Source: Henckelia pumila (Eukaryota > Streptophyta > Magnoliopsida > Lamiales > Gesneriaceae). From it: DNA of 64,000 nt. Below the pieces are notes generated by a model. It was given only the letters and a program-made list of their open reading frames with translations. It was not told the DNA's origin and searched no databases. Numbering within the stretch: position 1 is the first letter of the stretch; every line of letters starts with the position of its first letter. Shown here one piece after another: positions 23,428-36,157 of the stretch. A program made the position numbers and the translations under genes. The stretch is from contig NC_133123.1 of assembly GCF_033568475.1 (NCBI RefSeq), positions 161,277,753 through 161,341,752 of the forward strand. The letters run 5' to 3'.

Positions 23428-24922
23428 TTAATAAAATGAAACATTTATAGTACCACCAATAGTTGCAAAATCTTCTTCATCTGTATTGTCATCATTGTTA
23501 TGCTGGTTATCAACAGTTGATCTGGTAAAAGAGACATCGTCATTTTAATGAACATACTTGTCTGAGGAAAATAATATATGTTCATTCAAATTAATTGGCT
23601 TGTAAAATTAACACAAAAAATCGAGACATACCCGTCGTGCAAATTTGGACAGTTGCGTTTGTCATGTGCCACACCTCGAAGTCCGCATCCATGAAATATT
23701 CTGGTCTTTGAGATTGACTTTTCCTTTGACGATTTCAATCTCTTTCCACATCCTTTTGTTCTTACTTCAGAAGGATCAATAATACGAGGGGTCTCATCCC
23801 TGGTTCTTTTCATTTGAATTTCATTGGGGAATGTTCTACAATTGTTCATATTTTTTATTTTGCCTGAGATATAATTGAATTGTTCTTCTAAGAATTTTGT
23901 GCCTTCATCAGTCAAAGAAGCATCATCAATTAATATTGAAGCTTTATAGGATAACCTCGCGTGTCTTGACATCAAAAACCTTTCTGGATCATCGCTGATA
24001 TTTTCCTCACCCATAACATGTATTACTCCATCCTTTGCATCTCGAGTCCATCGTTTGAGTATATACTTATAAGGTAATTGAGACACTTGGTTGATACGAA
24101 AAAAAGATAACACATGTCTGCATGGAATGCCCTCGAAATCAAATTTCATACAACTACACGATACACAGTCTCTTTGTTTGTCATGCGTGAGCACCCTTGG
24201 TTTGGAGGATGAACAACTATGAAAGTTAATCACATTGTAAACCACTGAATCAACTCCTATAGATGAGACTTGTTGCACGTGATAACCATCACTCTCAATC
24301 ATTTCACTTTGAAACTCAACCCATTTCTTTTTTGTGTACACCTTAACCATTTGAGTTTCCATTGGCCATTTTGACTTGATTTTGGGATTCTCATTGACAT
24401 CAATATGGTCAGAAACTAACTCATTGTGTCGTTGGTGTCTGAGTGCCCTATTGAAACGGGTGATAAAACCCATTAATGAATTTTTATTTGAAACATATCT
24501 CTTAAAAATGAATGTGAACTTTCGGATCTCTGACTACTTGACATTCCAGCTGAAAATATATGGTTAAAATATGTTGGCACCCATTTTTGTCGCATTTTAT
24601 ACATCAATGTCAACCAATCATTTTGCTCCAATTTAGCAGACTTGATAACCTCTTCCCAGGACTTATCAAATTCATCAGGTGTTGTACAATTTGCAATGAC
24701 ATTCTTTATGCTTCGATAGTGGTCACGAAAATTTATAGGGTCTAGTTTATCTAGGAACTTGTTCAGTATGTGCCACAAACAATATCGATGCACTGTTTGA
24801 GGGAAAACATGTGCAATGGCTTTTGTCATAGCACGATCCTGGTCAGTAATGATCACGTTTGGTGCACCTTTAGGCATAGCTTCTATGAACTTGTTAAGCA
24901 GCCAAACAAAAGACTCAGTTTT
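23428..24922 (-). pseudogene. FAR1-type MULE transposase, C-terminal part
   Basis: This continues the gene begun at 35046 after the Copia A insertion. It holds the second half of the MULE transposase domain (VIITDQDRAMTKAIAHVFP with a catalytic Asp, and HRYCLWHI, the C..H motif), then a SWIM zinc finger (CSCMKFDFEGIPCRHVLSFF) and a Cys-rich end (CGLRGVAHDKRNCP). A 110-bp intron (23522-23631, GTATGT...TTACCAG) leads to a last exon 23428-23521 ending DEEDFATIGGTINVSFY; the phase fits. One base is missing from a T-run of the coding strand at 24504-24508, which shifts the frame just after the RSESSHSF stretch. Apart from that and the insertion, the lengths add up to about 752 codons, usual for FAR1-related proteins. 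The gene is disabled as read. Confidence 0.85.
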
Positions 24923-26789
24923 TGTTGGAAAACTGTGTTCAGATCAATTAGAATTGATACCCGGTGCAGCGGATGTTTAAAAATTTATTTTATTAATATG
25001 GAACGATTCCATATCTGGGTATCAAAACTTTACGATTAAATTGTGTAAGTAAAACAAATAATCACTATTAAATATTTTACCTTAAAATCTCGAAGCGAGA
25101 TTATGGACACCAACAGAATTTAATCTGCTCTTGTTGTATATCCCCGGAACTGATGAACGAACGTTTCTTCAATCAGGTCCACGAATAGAAAACAAAACCC
25201 TCTGATTGACTGCACTAGAAATCAATCAGAAGTTTGCGTAGAGAATAAACAGATATGATCTGTTAATTCAGATTGTAATTTTTCACAAAAACACAACCCG
25301 AATTTTCTCCAAAAGGGACAGAGGATTTCGAAAATCCCCTTGAATAATATAGGCTGAAATTCAAAAATTGCAAGACTAATCTGTGTCATTTTCGAACCCA
25401 ACACCTCTATTTATAGATAATTTCTAGTTATAATTGTATCAGGACTCTAACTCCTTAAAGCCATAATCCATAACTTAAGCCCAACAAGCCAAACATGTTG
25501 TTATAGAAATTAATATAAAATTCATCATGACTCCGATTGATAAACTGATTTCACCAATGTGCACAGAAACCATTTCTGCATCTTTTAGAGTCAAGATAAT
25601 TTTTCTGAATCCGAATTCAGTGATTTCCAAAAATGCTCATCCCTATGTCATTTTAGGAAATCTCACTCCCTTTAGTTAAGAAGTCCAAATTCTCTTTTAT
25701 TAAATTTAACTCTTTAAATTTAACTATCTCTACGGGGTTTTAGTAATCCATTACTTGTGTAACCCTCAATGGTTCAGGAATACAGCTAGCCGTGGGCTCA
25801 CAACTCCTTGTGACTCAGAACAACAATTTTCGACTTACCCATCGAATCATGGTAAGAGCGCCTAGCAACATCGCCCCATGATTCCCTAGGTATTACTGAT
25901 AGTTCCTGCAAGAACCAATAGATTTTGGTTAGCGTACAGTACGGTCCCTTCAACCAAATATCCCGATCGAATCAACAACCATTGGTGCATCGAGAGTCGT
26001 TCGAGATTCGATAACTATGCATTACATCTTGGAGATCAAATAGTGACATCGCATGTGTTACTAGGAAAACCCATTAACCTAAAACACATCATGTACTCTG
26101 GCCAGAGATTCGTCACACTAATATCTCCTCAGATCGCATAGGATATCCACACTCGCAAGTATGTGGTGAATCCTTGACAACAAAGCATCGACTCCTATAT
26201 GTGTCGTAACTGTACCCAATCCCGACACCTGATGACCCCAATAGAGTCGGTAAACGAGTCAAAGTATAGTACTAGCATATAGAGTCTCAATGATGTTTCA
26301 AGTAATAAGGACTAATGGTGTACAACCAAAACCGCGGACTTTATCCACTCGATAAGTGATAACCACTTGGAAAGTCCGAATAGGGTAGTTTGATCATTCA
26401 TCATATGAATATCCATTTGCATGCTTTGAACATCTCTATGTTCCATACCAATGAAACGTGGCACTCGGCATCGCAAATGCTAATCTCAATCTCGAGCGAT
26501 CCTTATCCTTATTTGCGGACGGCTCAATTGACTAGGAACAGTTTAGAATATACAGTGACTATAAGATGTGTTTCATGATAGTCATCCCCATGTGCTACCA
26601 CATCTTACATACACTATAGTATATTCAAGGTCTTTATCAAAACAATAGTATATCATAATATAACAATATGAAAAAAGATAAAGTCAATGCCATTATAAAA
26701 GTGTAAATTATATTAAACAAAAGATTGTTTTACATAGAGTCATAAAAGCCCTTAGCCACAAGTTGGCTAACCGGGCACCCACTCTTTCA
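24923..26789 (-). repeat. Copia A 3' LTR
   Basis: TG...CA ends (TGTTGGAAAACTG to CCCACTCTTTCA). It pairs with 32301-34168. Small differences are visible, for example near 24969, 25091 and 25896. A TATA box (CTATAAATAGAG on the minus strand) lies at 25405-25416. Confidence 0.95.
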
Positions 26790-26804
26790 ATCTCCCACTT
26801 GCCC
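26790..26804 (-). other. Copia A polypurine tract
   Basis: The minus strand reads AAGTGGGAGAT immediately before the 3' LTR. This purine-rich run is where plus-strand DNA synthesis is primed. Confidence 0.75.
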
Positions 26805-29800
26805 TAAAGCCAACTAGTCATACTACGTAATCCCATTGCTTCGCGATGTTTGTCAAACAATGGTCCTGGCAAGGGCTTAGTAAGCGGATCAGCGATATTG
26901 TCTGTAGAGGCCACTCTCTCGACACTGATGTCTCCTCTTTCTACGATCTTCCGGATGATATGGTATTTCCTCAGTACGTGTTTGGAATTCTGATGAGACC
27001 TTGGTTCCTTTGCCTGAGCAACGGCACCCGTGTTGTCACAGTACACCGGGACTGGACCAACAGCTTCAGGAATTACACCCAACTCTTGGATGAATTTCCT
27101 TATCCAAACCGCCTCTTTAGCAGCAGCTGATGCTGCAATGTATTCTGCCTCAGTGGTGGAATCCGCTGTGGTGTCCTGCTTGGAACTCTTCCAAGAGACA
27201 GCACCGCCATTGAGCACGAATACAAATCCAGAGGTTGATTTTGAGTCATCCACGTCATATTGGAAGCTAGAGTCGGTGTAGCCTTCCAACTTCAATTCTC
27301 TTCCTCCATAAACCATGAACACATTCTTAGTCCTTCGCAAGTACTTAAGAATATCCTTCACAGCTTTTCAATGCATTTGACCGGGATTGACTTGGTATCT
27401 GCTCGTGACGCTCAGAGCATAGGCCACATCCGGTCTGGTAGATATCATCCCATACATGATACTACCTATGGCTGACGCATATGGCACGTGTGTCATCTAT
27501 CTCTTCGTCAGTCTTGGGACACATAGACTTGGATAGAGAAACTCCATGACACATAGGTAGATGTCCTCTCTTGGACTCATCCATAGAAAACCTTTTCAAT
27601 ATGGTGTCGATGTAGGTTGATTGAGTGAGTCCTATCATTCTTTTAGATCTATCTCTATAGATCTGTATTCCTAGAATATAGGATGCCTCACCTAAGTCAT
27701 TCATCGAGAATCTACCTGATAACCATATCTTTGTTGACTGCAACATCCCTACGTCATTTCCAATGAGTAGGATGTCATCAACATAAAGTACTAAGAATGT
27801 TACCGCATCCTTAACTACTTTCTTGTACACGCATGGTTCCTCCGGGTTCTTGATGAAACCAAAATCCTTTATTGTTTCATCAAATTTTTGGTTCCAACTT
27901 CTTGATGCTTGTTTGAGACCATAGATTGATCTTTGAAGCTTGCATACCTTATGCTCGCTTCTCATGGATGTGTATCCCTCAGGCTGCATCATATAGATCT
28001 CTTCCTTAATGTTTTCATTAAGAAATGCAGTCTTTACATCCATTTGCCATATCTCATAGTCATACCATGCTGCTATGGCAATAAGGATTCTTATGGACTT
28101 GAACATTGCGACTGGTGAAAAGGTTTCATCATAGTCAACTCCTTGTCTTTGAGTATAACCTTTTGCCACCAATCGTGCCTTGTAGGTCAATACCTTTCCA
28201 TCAGGCCCAAGCTTTCTCTTGTAGATCCATTTGCACCCAATTGGAACAATTCCATCGGGAGGATCTACTAAAGACCAAACTTGGTTAGAATGCATCGAGT
28301 CTATTTCCGATTGCATAGCTTCAAGCCATAAATTCGAATCCGCATCAGAAATTGCTTCCTTGAAGTTTCTTGGATCACATCCAATGTCGGGTTCACTTTG
28401 ATCCCCTTCAAGAAGAAGACTATATCTAATAGGAGGCCTAGAAGTCCTCTCGGATCTTCTAGTAATAGGCGTGTCTTGTGATGATTCTTGAGGTGTAGGA
28501 TCACTATTTTGTATCTCGGGTTCTTCTTGAATTTCTTCGAGTTCCATCATCTTGCCTTTCTTATCCAATAAAAACTCCTTCTCCAAGAAGGTGGCATTCC
28601 TTGAAACAAACACTTTTGTTTCAGCAGGATGATAGAAATAATATCTGATTGAATTCTTCGGATACCCTACAAAATAACATAAAGTTGATCGACTATCCAA
28701 TTTATCTCCCACTGTCTGCTTCACGTAAGCAGGACATCCCCAAATCCTCAAGTACGAATACTTAGGAGCTTTGCCATTCCATAACTCGTATGGTATTTTA
28801 TTTACTGCTTTAGTGTGGACGTTGTTTAACAACAATACCGCCGTTTCAAGCGCGTAGCCCCAAAACGAAGGTGGGAGCTCAGTGAAGCTCATCATGGATC
28901 GAACCATGTCCAACAAAGTTCGATTGCGACGCTCCAAAACACCATTAAGCTGAGGTGTCATAGGAGGAGTCCACTGAGAGAGAATCCCATTCTCTTTTAG
29001 ATAGTCCAAAAACTCGGTACTTAAGTATTCTCCACCTCGATCCGATCGAAGTGCCTTAATACTTTTACCTAGTTTGTTTTCTACTTCAGCCTTGAATTCT
29101 TTGAACTTTTCAAATGCTTCAGACTTATATTTCATTAAATATAAATACCTATACCTAGAATGATCATCAGTAAAGGTAATGAAGTAGATGTTGCCACATT
29201 TAGTACCAATCCTAAATAGACCGCAAACATCTGTATGGATCAAATCCAACAGATTTTGACTACGCTCAGGTTTCCCTTTGAAAGGAGATTTAGTCATTTT
29301 TCCCTTTAGGTAGGACTCACAAGTAGGTAGAGAGTTAATATCAGACATATCAAACATGCCCTCTCCCACTAGCTTGTTCATCCTCCTTGAGGAAATATGA
29401 CCTAGCCTAGCATGCCAAAGGTTTGCCGGGTTTTGACTATCGTCCTTCCTTTTAATTGTTGTTACCGGTTTATCAACATAATTAATTGGAACGTCTTTTA
29501 ATTTTAAGCTATATAGATCGTTTTCATGTTTTTCATTTCCAATCAAACATTCATTCTTGTAAATATTGCAAATCTCATTCACAAAATTGCAAGAAAAACC
29601 ATCTCTATCAATCATAGAAATAGATATAATGTTTTTGACCAAATCCGGAACATATAAAACATCTCTCAAAATTAACTTAAAATTGTTCTGCAAAACTAAA
29701 TAAATGTCTTCTATAGCTTTGGCTTCGACTCTAGAACCATTCCCGAACCTTAGCTGGGTCTCACCCATCCTTAGCTTACGACTTCTTGTCATCACCTGCA

Positions 29801-29903
29801 AATCATTGCAAATGTGAGATCCACATCCGGTATCCAATACCCAAGAAGAAGTATTAAGCGAAACATTTATTTCAATGTAAAACATACCCTTTGCAGTTCG
29901 CAA
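26804..29903 (-). pseudogene. pol: Copia A pol (protease, integrase, RT, RNase H), broken
   Basis: Domains in order: aspartic protease (WVLDTGCGSHICNDL), GAG-pre-integrase, integrase core with Asp in LIHTDVCGLF, Asp in RSDRGGEYLSTEF and Glu in LERRNRTLLDMV, reverse transcriptase with MDVKTAFLN and YVDDILLIG, and RNase H (GYTDSSF, TTEAEYIA, YCDNTGAV) ending near 26804. Breaks: a 5-bp deletion near 27496 shifts the frame after the RT, and a TGA at 27368-27370 lies at the start of the RNase H region. The second Cys of the integrase zinc site is Tyr (CESYLKG; Copia B has CESCLKG). The protein normally works in cytoplasmic particles and the nucleus to copy and insert the element. Confidence 0.9.
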
Positions 29904-30713
29904 CTATTCGAGGTATTCCTTGCAGTTACGTTTCCAATGACCGGGTTTCTTGCAGTAATGGCAAACGTTTTCATCTTTTATTCCAATTGAAGCCTTGGCC
30001 TTTCCCTTCTTATTTGGTACAATCTTCTTGGGCGGAGCAGAACGTTTCTTACCCTTTCCACTTGGTCCTTTCTTAGAGTTAGAAGAGGAGCCAACCAAGA
30101 GTACCGGTTTATCCTTCTTTAGTGTGGCTTCATATGTGACAAGCATATTGACCATCTCTTCAAGGGTGGCCTCTATCTTGTTCATATTGAAGTTCATCAC
30201 AAAACCGTCAAACGATGAAGAAAGTGATAGAAGCAACAAGTCCGCGCTAAGTTCATGCTCCAAAGTCAAGTCGAGTGTTACCAACTTTTCAATGAGCCCA
30301 ATCATGTGCACCCCATGCTCACGGACCGAAGTCCCATCTCGCATGCGGCTCGTCATGAGCTCTCTGACGGTGGCATACCTCTCCGACCTTGACTGAGCTC
30401 CAAAGAGTTCCTTGAGGTTCTTGTGAATGTCAGCAGCATTCACGGCATCCTCGAATCTCCTTTGAAGCTCATCAGACATTGAAGCCTGCATGTAGCATTT
30501 GGTCTTGATATCATGGTCCCACCATAAATCAAGTTTGGCCAACTCTTTCGGACTTGTATTAGCCGGGGCTTCCTTCGGAGGCGGCTTCTCTAACACGTAG
30601 AAATCTTTTTCCGAAGTAAGAATAATTTTCAACTTACGGAACCATTCCGTATAGTTTGCGCCAGTCAATTTGTTTTGTTCGAGAATTGAAAACAGTGGAT
30701 TGCGTGGATTCAT
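29904..30713 (-). pseudogene. gag: Copia A gag (capsid/nucleocapsid)
   Basis: 269 codons from MNPRNPLFSILEQNKLTGAN to a TAG at 29904-29906. The UBN2-type gag core (NYTEWFRKLKIIL, ELFGAQSRSERY, TSVREHGVHMI) is followed by a Lys-rich stretch and a CCHC zinc knuckle (CHYCKKPGHWKRNC). In Copia B the same position is an open codon and the frame runs on into protease, so the TAG separates gag from pol here. Gag alone is intact and could still be made; whether it is expressed is unknown. Confidence 0.9.
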
Positions 30714-32283
30714 CGTAATATAATACTGAAAAGAAACCAGACAATAATCAGTGATTTGTTTAATTAATTTACTAAGACATAAAATATGTCGAATTTTATT
30801 TTATGAATTACACTCCCACTATTTTAACGATTTCACTACCCTCTAGTGAAAACGGAAAACTATTTTTCTTAGTGAGAACATGGATCCAATTGACAAATCA
30901 TGATCTCGAATAATATCAGCCAACCATAATTTTCAAAAGGTAGAGCCCAATTACTTCCAAAGTAACCCCCATGTTTTTACCTCATGTCCAATAAGGGCCC
31001 AATAATATGACGCCATTTATTGTGACATGTCAAGATAACCCATCAATATTTAGTTGTGATGGACGGTCGCCATGTGGATCCCCCAATAATATGAGCCAAT
31101 CCCATGGGAGTTACACCCAACTTACAACATGTGTCGATCCAATGTACAGCTTTCCGACGAACGGGCCCTCCCAATAATATGAGCCGAACCGTATCCGCGG
31201 GTAGCATCTCATACATTGATCGTTAATGGTAGGTAGGAATATTTAAACAATATTTAAATTCCCTTTTTATTAATCTTGATATCAATTTTAAATCAAATTT
31301 AAAATGAGAGATTTTTAATTTTGAAAATTTGTCTCATCATGCAATTTATGTATGCTTGCGGGATTCATACAATTTAGTCTAAACATGCATACATCAATAA
31401 TATCATATATTATTTAAGGATGATCGATCCCACTAATTAATCGACCCGTGGTTCCCAATCACGAGTCTAAATCCAATCCTAGGTGATATGCAAGTATGCA
31501 ATGCAATCCTATTACATTGTGCTTCCAATTTACATTTCTTCGGTCTTCATTGTCTGCTGGGCCCACCATTTCTTCAAATCTTTGTCTCCCACTAAGTCTA
31601 ATAAATTTACAATAAATTTCGATGATAAATATGGGATACATTTTTAGGGGTGGGAACGGGCCATAAACCAGGCCCACTTTTATTACATATGACAATCATA
31701 TTGGGCTATAAACCAAGCCCATTAATAAACACCAACAACAATAAGACAAATGTAAATCACCTAACATACACCTAAAACATTGGTCATGGCAATCGATCAT
31801 CCTTTATCCAATAATTAATTTAATAATTAAATAATTGGATAAACATGCAAAGAAATCATAATTTAAAAGATAAAATCATATTTTATCTTATCCATCCATA
31901 AGATCATATCTTATCATCAATTGTACCAAAATAATTAATTTTATAAAATTTAATTTAAAGGATAAAATTTATAAATTTTCCAAAAATTCAAATTTATCCA
32001 AAAATCAATTTTAAAATAACTCGAACAATTCGATCCGATGCCTCGTGATCTAATCAAAAACAATTTTCGATCGGATCAAACACTAGAATTTCAAAAATTC
32101 AAAATTTTTTTAAAAAATAAAATTTTAATTTTTCGGGCTTCCCGGGACAATCCCGGGCAGCCCGTGCCTCGATCGGGGCTCGGGCTGGATCGCTGCCCGT
32201 GTTTTGCCCGTCAAAATTTTGATTTTAAAAAATTTGTTTTGAGTAACCTGGCTCTGATTAATTTAATCGTTTGATTTGAGTAA
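30714..32283 (-). other. Copia A 5' untranslated leader
   Basis: This ~1.6-kb non-coding leader lies between the primer site and gag. AATAATAT followed by (C/G)A recurs at 30909, 31001, 31085 and 31173. Near the LTR it has a GC-rich stretch (about 32138-32212, GGGCTTCCCGGG, CCCGGGCAGCCCG) that is shorter than its counterpart in Copia B. Confidence 0.7.
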
Positions 32284-32299
32284 CCTGGCTCTGATACCA
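32284..32299 (-). other. Copia A primer-binding site
   Basis: The minus strand reads TGGTATCAGAGCCAGG one base after the 5' LTR, matching initiator Met-tRNA. Confidence 0.9.
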
Positions 32300-32300
32300 C

Positions 32301-34168
32301 TGTTGGAAAACTGTGTTCAGATCAATTAGAATTGATACCCGGTGCAGCGGAAGTTTAAAATTTATTTTATTAATATGGAACGATTCCATATCTGGGTATC
32401 AAAACTTTACGATTAAATTGTGTAAGTAAAACAAATAATCACTATTAAATATTTTACCTTAAAATCTCGAATCGAGATTATGGACACCAACAAAATTTAA
32501 TCTGCTCTTGTTGTATATCCCCGGAACTGATGAACGAACGTTTTTTCAATCAGGTCCACGAATAGAAAACAAAACCCTCTGATTGACTGCACTAGAAATC
32601 AATCAGAAGTTTGCGTAGAGAATAAACAGATATGATCTGTTAATTCAGATTGTAATTTTTCACAAAAACACAACCCGAATTTTCTCCAAAAGGGACAGAG
32701 GATTTCGAAAATCCCCTTGAATATATAGGCTGAAATTCGAAAATTGCAAGACTAATCTGTGTCATTTTCGAACCCAACACCTCTATTTATAGATAATTTC
32801 TAGTTATAATTGTATCAGGACTCTAACTCCTTAAAGCCCACAATCCATAACTTAAGCCCAACAAGTCAAGCCTGTTGTTATAGAAATTAATATAAAATTC
32901 ATCATGACTCCGATTGATAAACTGATTTCACCAAAGTGCACAGAAACCATTTTTGCATCTTTTAGAGTCAAGATAATTTTTCTGAATCCGAATTCAGTGA
33001 TTTCCAAAAATGCCCATCCCTATGTCATTTTAGGAAATCTCACTCCCTTTAGTTAAGAAGTCCAACTTCTCTTTTATTAAATTTAACTCTTTAAATTTAA
33101 CTATCTCTACGGGGTTTTAGTAATCCATTACTTGTGTAACCCTCAATGGTTCAGGAATACAGCTAGTCGTGGGCTCACAACTCCTTGTGACTCGGAACAA
33201 CAATTTTCGACTTACCCATCGAATCATGGTAAGAGCGCCTAGCAACATCGCCCCATGATTCCCTAGGTATTACTGATAGTGCCTGCAAGAACCAGTAGAT
33301 TTTTGTTAGCGTACAGTACGGTCCCTTCAACCAAATATCCCGATCGAATCAACAACCATTGGTGCATCGAGAGTCGTTCGAGATTCGATAACTATGCATT
33401 ACATCTTGGAGATCAAATAGTGACATCGCATGTGTTACTAGGAAAACCCATTAACCTAAAACACATCATGTACTCTGGCCAGAGATTCGTCATACTAATA
33501 TCTCCTCAGATCGCATAGGATATCCACACTTGCAAGTATGTGGTGAATCCTTGACAACAAAGCATCGACTCCTATATGTGTCGTAACTGTACCCAATCCC
33601 GACACCTGATGACCCCAATAAAGTCGGTAAACGAGTCAAAGTACAGTACTAGCATATAGAGTCTCAATGATTTTTAAGTAATAAGGACTAATGGTGTACA
33701 ACCAAAACCGCGGACTTTATCCACTCGATAAGTGATAACCACTTGGAAAGTCCGAATAGGGTAGTTCGATCATTCATCATATGAATATCCATTTGCATGC
33801 TTTGAACATCTCTATGTTCCATACCAATGAAACGTGGTACTCGGCATCGCAAATGCTAGTCTCAATCTCGAGCGATCCTTATCCTTATTTGCGGACGGCT
33901 CAATTGACTAGGAACAGTTTAGAATATACAGTGACTATAAGATGTGTTTCATGATAGCCATCCCCATGTGCTACCACATCTTACATACACTATAGTATAT
34001 TCAAGGTCTTTATCAAAACAACAATAGTATATCATAATATAACAATATGAAGAAAGATAAAGTCAATGCCATTTTAAAAGTGTAAATTATATTAAACAAA
34101 AGATTGTTTTACATAGAGTCATAAAAGCTCTTAGCCACAAGTTGGCTAACCGGGCACCCACTCTTTCA
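32301..34168 (-). repeat. Copia A 5' LTR
   Basis: TG...CA ends; pairs with 24923-26789. The TATA box (CTATAAATAGAG, minus strand) is at 32781-32792. The outer CA abuts the GTTTT duplication and then the MULE transposase frame. Confidence 0.95.
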
Positions 34169-35046
34169 GTTTTCTCGTCACTTAGAAAGCCACAACCAAA
34201 AACAATTGTCTGATGATGATGATTAACTCCTACAAATGGTGCAAAGATCATACCATATCTGTTGGTGTTATACGTCGTGTCAAACACAATTACATCGCCA
34301 AAAACTCTGTATGCCCTCCTTGATATAGAATCTGCCCAAAAACACCTACTAAATCTATTATCTGAATCAGTCTCAAAATCATAGAAAAAATATGAATTCT
34401 TCTCTTTCTCAGATTCAAAGAACGCAATCAGTGTTTCGGCATCGATACCCTTTTGTTCATCTCTTATCTTTTTCTCAAAATTTCTAACATCTTTTTCTGT
34501 GCAACCTACATGCTCAGGCCCTCCGTACTCTATCTCCAATAACCGTATTTGTTGACAAGTTGACACATTAGCCTGTGAAAACTGTTGAGTCAATGCTTTC
34601 TTTTCTGCTAAGACATTACGATGTGAGCGTAACAAATGCACTTTTGAAGGAGTTGAGAGTGGATGATTGTGACTTTCCATTAAGGTACTGACAACCCAAT
34701 TAGATCCCCTTTGTTCTTTGACAATTGACATTCTTGACTTACAACCAGTTCTAACTTCACCACGAGATCTTTCCTTTTTCAGTTGATCACCTTTTTCTTG
34801 GTTTTTCCACCGGCTTTCATCTGTATGTCCTTCTTTAAAGCATACAAATTGTTTCCAAACAACTTCGTTTGTCATCTTATTTTTTTTGCTATTGCTTATT
34901 CTCGCACTGAATCCGGCTTCTCGTGCATATTGGTTATAGAACGAAAATGCATACTCAACTGATATAAATTTCATCCCAATTTTTGGCTTTCGATCATCAG
35001 AAACTTGAGGATCATATAACTGATCATCACCATTATTTTCTTCCAT
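34169..35046 (-). pseudogene. FAR1-type MULE transposase, N-terminal part
   Basis: The first in-frame ATG is at 35044-35046 (MEENNGDDQLYDPQ). The FAR1 DNA-binding domain follows (GMKFISVEYAFSFYNQYARE, GFSARISNSKKN, KQFVCFKEG, TGCKSRMSIV, HNHPL), a WRKY-GCM1-type zinc fold. Next are a linker and the start of the MULE transposase domain, including the first catalytic Asp in VIVFDTTYNTNRYGM and the VNHHHQTIVFGCGFLSDE stretch. The reading breaks at 34169, where Copia A has inserted in codons for SDEKTE; the frame resumes at 24917. Plant FAR1/FHY3 regulators descend from transposases of this type. Here the gene still lies between MULE ends, so I read it as the element's own transposase. Confidence 0.88.
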
Positions 35047-36062
35047 TGATGGCAAAAATATCTAGTTATACGATATCCAGCAAAGCAGATGTTAAAACAT
35101 AATACTCGAAGATGATTTACTTTCGAAGAAAATTAACAACTATTTCATTTTAAATCAAAATAGCATATAACCAATGTAATTTAAAATATGTCTCAAAGAA
35201 CTATAGCTTTCATGCGAATGCAATTCTAAAATTATGACTAGTTTTCCTAATTATAACTTCAAATATGTCTCAAAGAACTATGACACCAGATTTATGTTAA
35301 AATCAAAGAATAGGTGTTGATTCAAAGTATAATTCAGTGCATAACTAGTTTTCCTAATTTCTCAATAACTAATTCATTTCTCAATCAATTTCCATTATTC
35401 CAAAGCCAAAATTTATACAATTCAATCACCTACATTTCATTGGTAAGACATATTAAAGTTAGAATTCTATTTTCAAAGTCGAATCAAAACTATTTTCCAG
35501 AATATAACTTCGAAGTTAAAAATTTTAAAATACCTATACAACATATTATGTTATTTTTTCTTTGGAGGGGGCAACTTCAAAATACTACTAAATTTGGATT
35601 AGAATACTCGCTCTCGCAACTTCAAAGTTAAATCTTTTAAAAAGGACTCTGGTTCTGATGAAGATAAATTCATTGGTTTTTTAGTTCGTCGTGCCTCAAT
35701 CTAATAAATCTAATGGATTTGTTCGACCAGATTTCATTCATTCTTCTGTTTTTGCTCATTACGGGATGAAATAAAGTATAATACTATTTCATAATTTGGA
35801 TTCTCATCTTTTTTTGACAATGGAACAAGACAAACCACCTTCAGATGATTGCTGAATTCCATAGAAAATCTTGGGATTGGGGGAGGAAGAAACGAGTTCA
35901 CATACTTGGAAGGTATAAGATTACCTACACTTGAAAGGGGAAAAGGATCGGTGATGGCAGCAGGAGCGTCGTGCAGCGGCGAGAGGAGCGAAAGAGAATG
36001 AGAAAAAAAAGGGTTGCGGGATGCGTTGTGTTGACAAATTCTGTATGCGTGAGTTTATTAAA
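35047..36062. other. MULE right arm: probable promoter, leader and 5' intron of the transposase gene
   Basis: No coding sequence is evident. On the minus strand a GTGTAG/GTAATCTT donor-like site near 35918-35926 and an AACTAG acceptor-like site near 35063 could bound a 5' UTR intron; this is weak. The part next to the TIR (35940-36040) resembles the CT-rich left arm. Confidence 0.35.
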
Positions 36063-36149
36063 AAAAAAGTGACGATGCTGCCACCAAGCAGCCACTGGGC
36101 AAGTGCTCACACTATGCTGCCCACCATTCTGGCAGCATAGATTTTCCGC
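36063..36149 (-). repeat. MULE right terminal inverted repeat
   Basis: Reverse complement of the left end, ending GGCAGCATAGATTTTCCGC. The transposase gene is oriented away from this end, so the right TIR is the likely promoter side. Confidence 0.85.
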
Positions 36150-36157
36150 ATATATAT

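Larger units (their letters stand above)
24923..34168 (-). mobile_element. Copia A: complete Ty1/copia retrotransposon inserted in the MULE transposase gene
   Basis: It has two LTRs of 1867 and 1868 bp, identical but for scattered differences, and is flanked by GTTTT at 24918-24922 and 34169-34173. In its orientation the order is 5' LTR (32301-34168), primer site, leader, gag, protease-integrase-RT-RNase H, polypurine tract, 3' LTR. LTR size, domain order and primer site fit the Angela/Tork group of plant copia; the lineage is tentative. The coding region has a nonsense codon between gag and pol, a 5-bp deletion and a second nonsense codon, so it cannot move by itself. Confidence 0.95.
20441..36149 (-). 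mobile_element. Mutator-like element (MULE) with FAR1-type transposase, interrupted by Copia A
   Basis: The two ends are long inverted repeats: 20441-20527 and the reverse complement of 36063-36149 share GGAAAATCTATGCTGCCAG, AATGGTGGGCAG, ATAGTGTGAGC and GTGGCTGCTTGGTGGCAGC. A weaker match, CT-rich with GCAACCC and CGCCGCTGC, continues inward for another ~100-130 bp on both sides. Between them lies a minus-strand transposase gene of the FAR1/MULE type. Removing Copia A leaves an element of about 6.5 kb. Both flanks are TA repeats, so the usual 9-bp target duplication cannot be read with confidence. Confidence 0.8.

Noticed and set aside
24376-25039. Plus-strand ORFs opposite the FAR1-type transposase
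   Set aside because: The minus strand carries the recognisable transposase motifs; the plus-strand frames are their shadows.
26846-30396. Plus-strand ORFs opposite Copia A (and the matching ones opposite Copia B)
   Set aside because: They mirror conserved gag-pol codons on the other strand, lack promoters and show no domain of their own.
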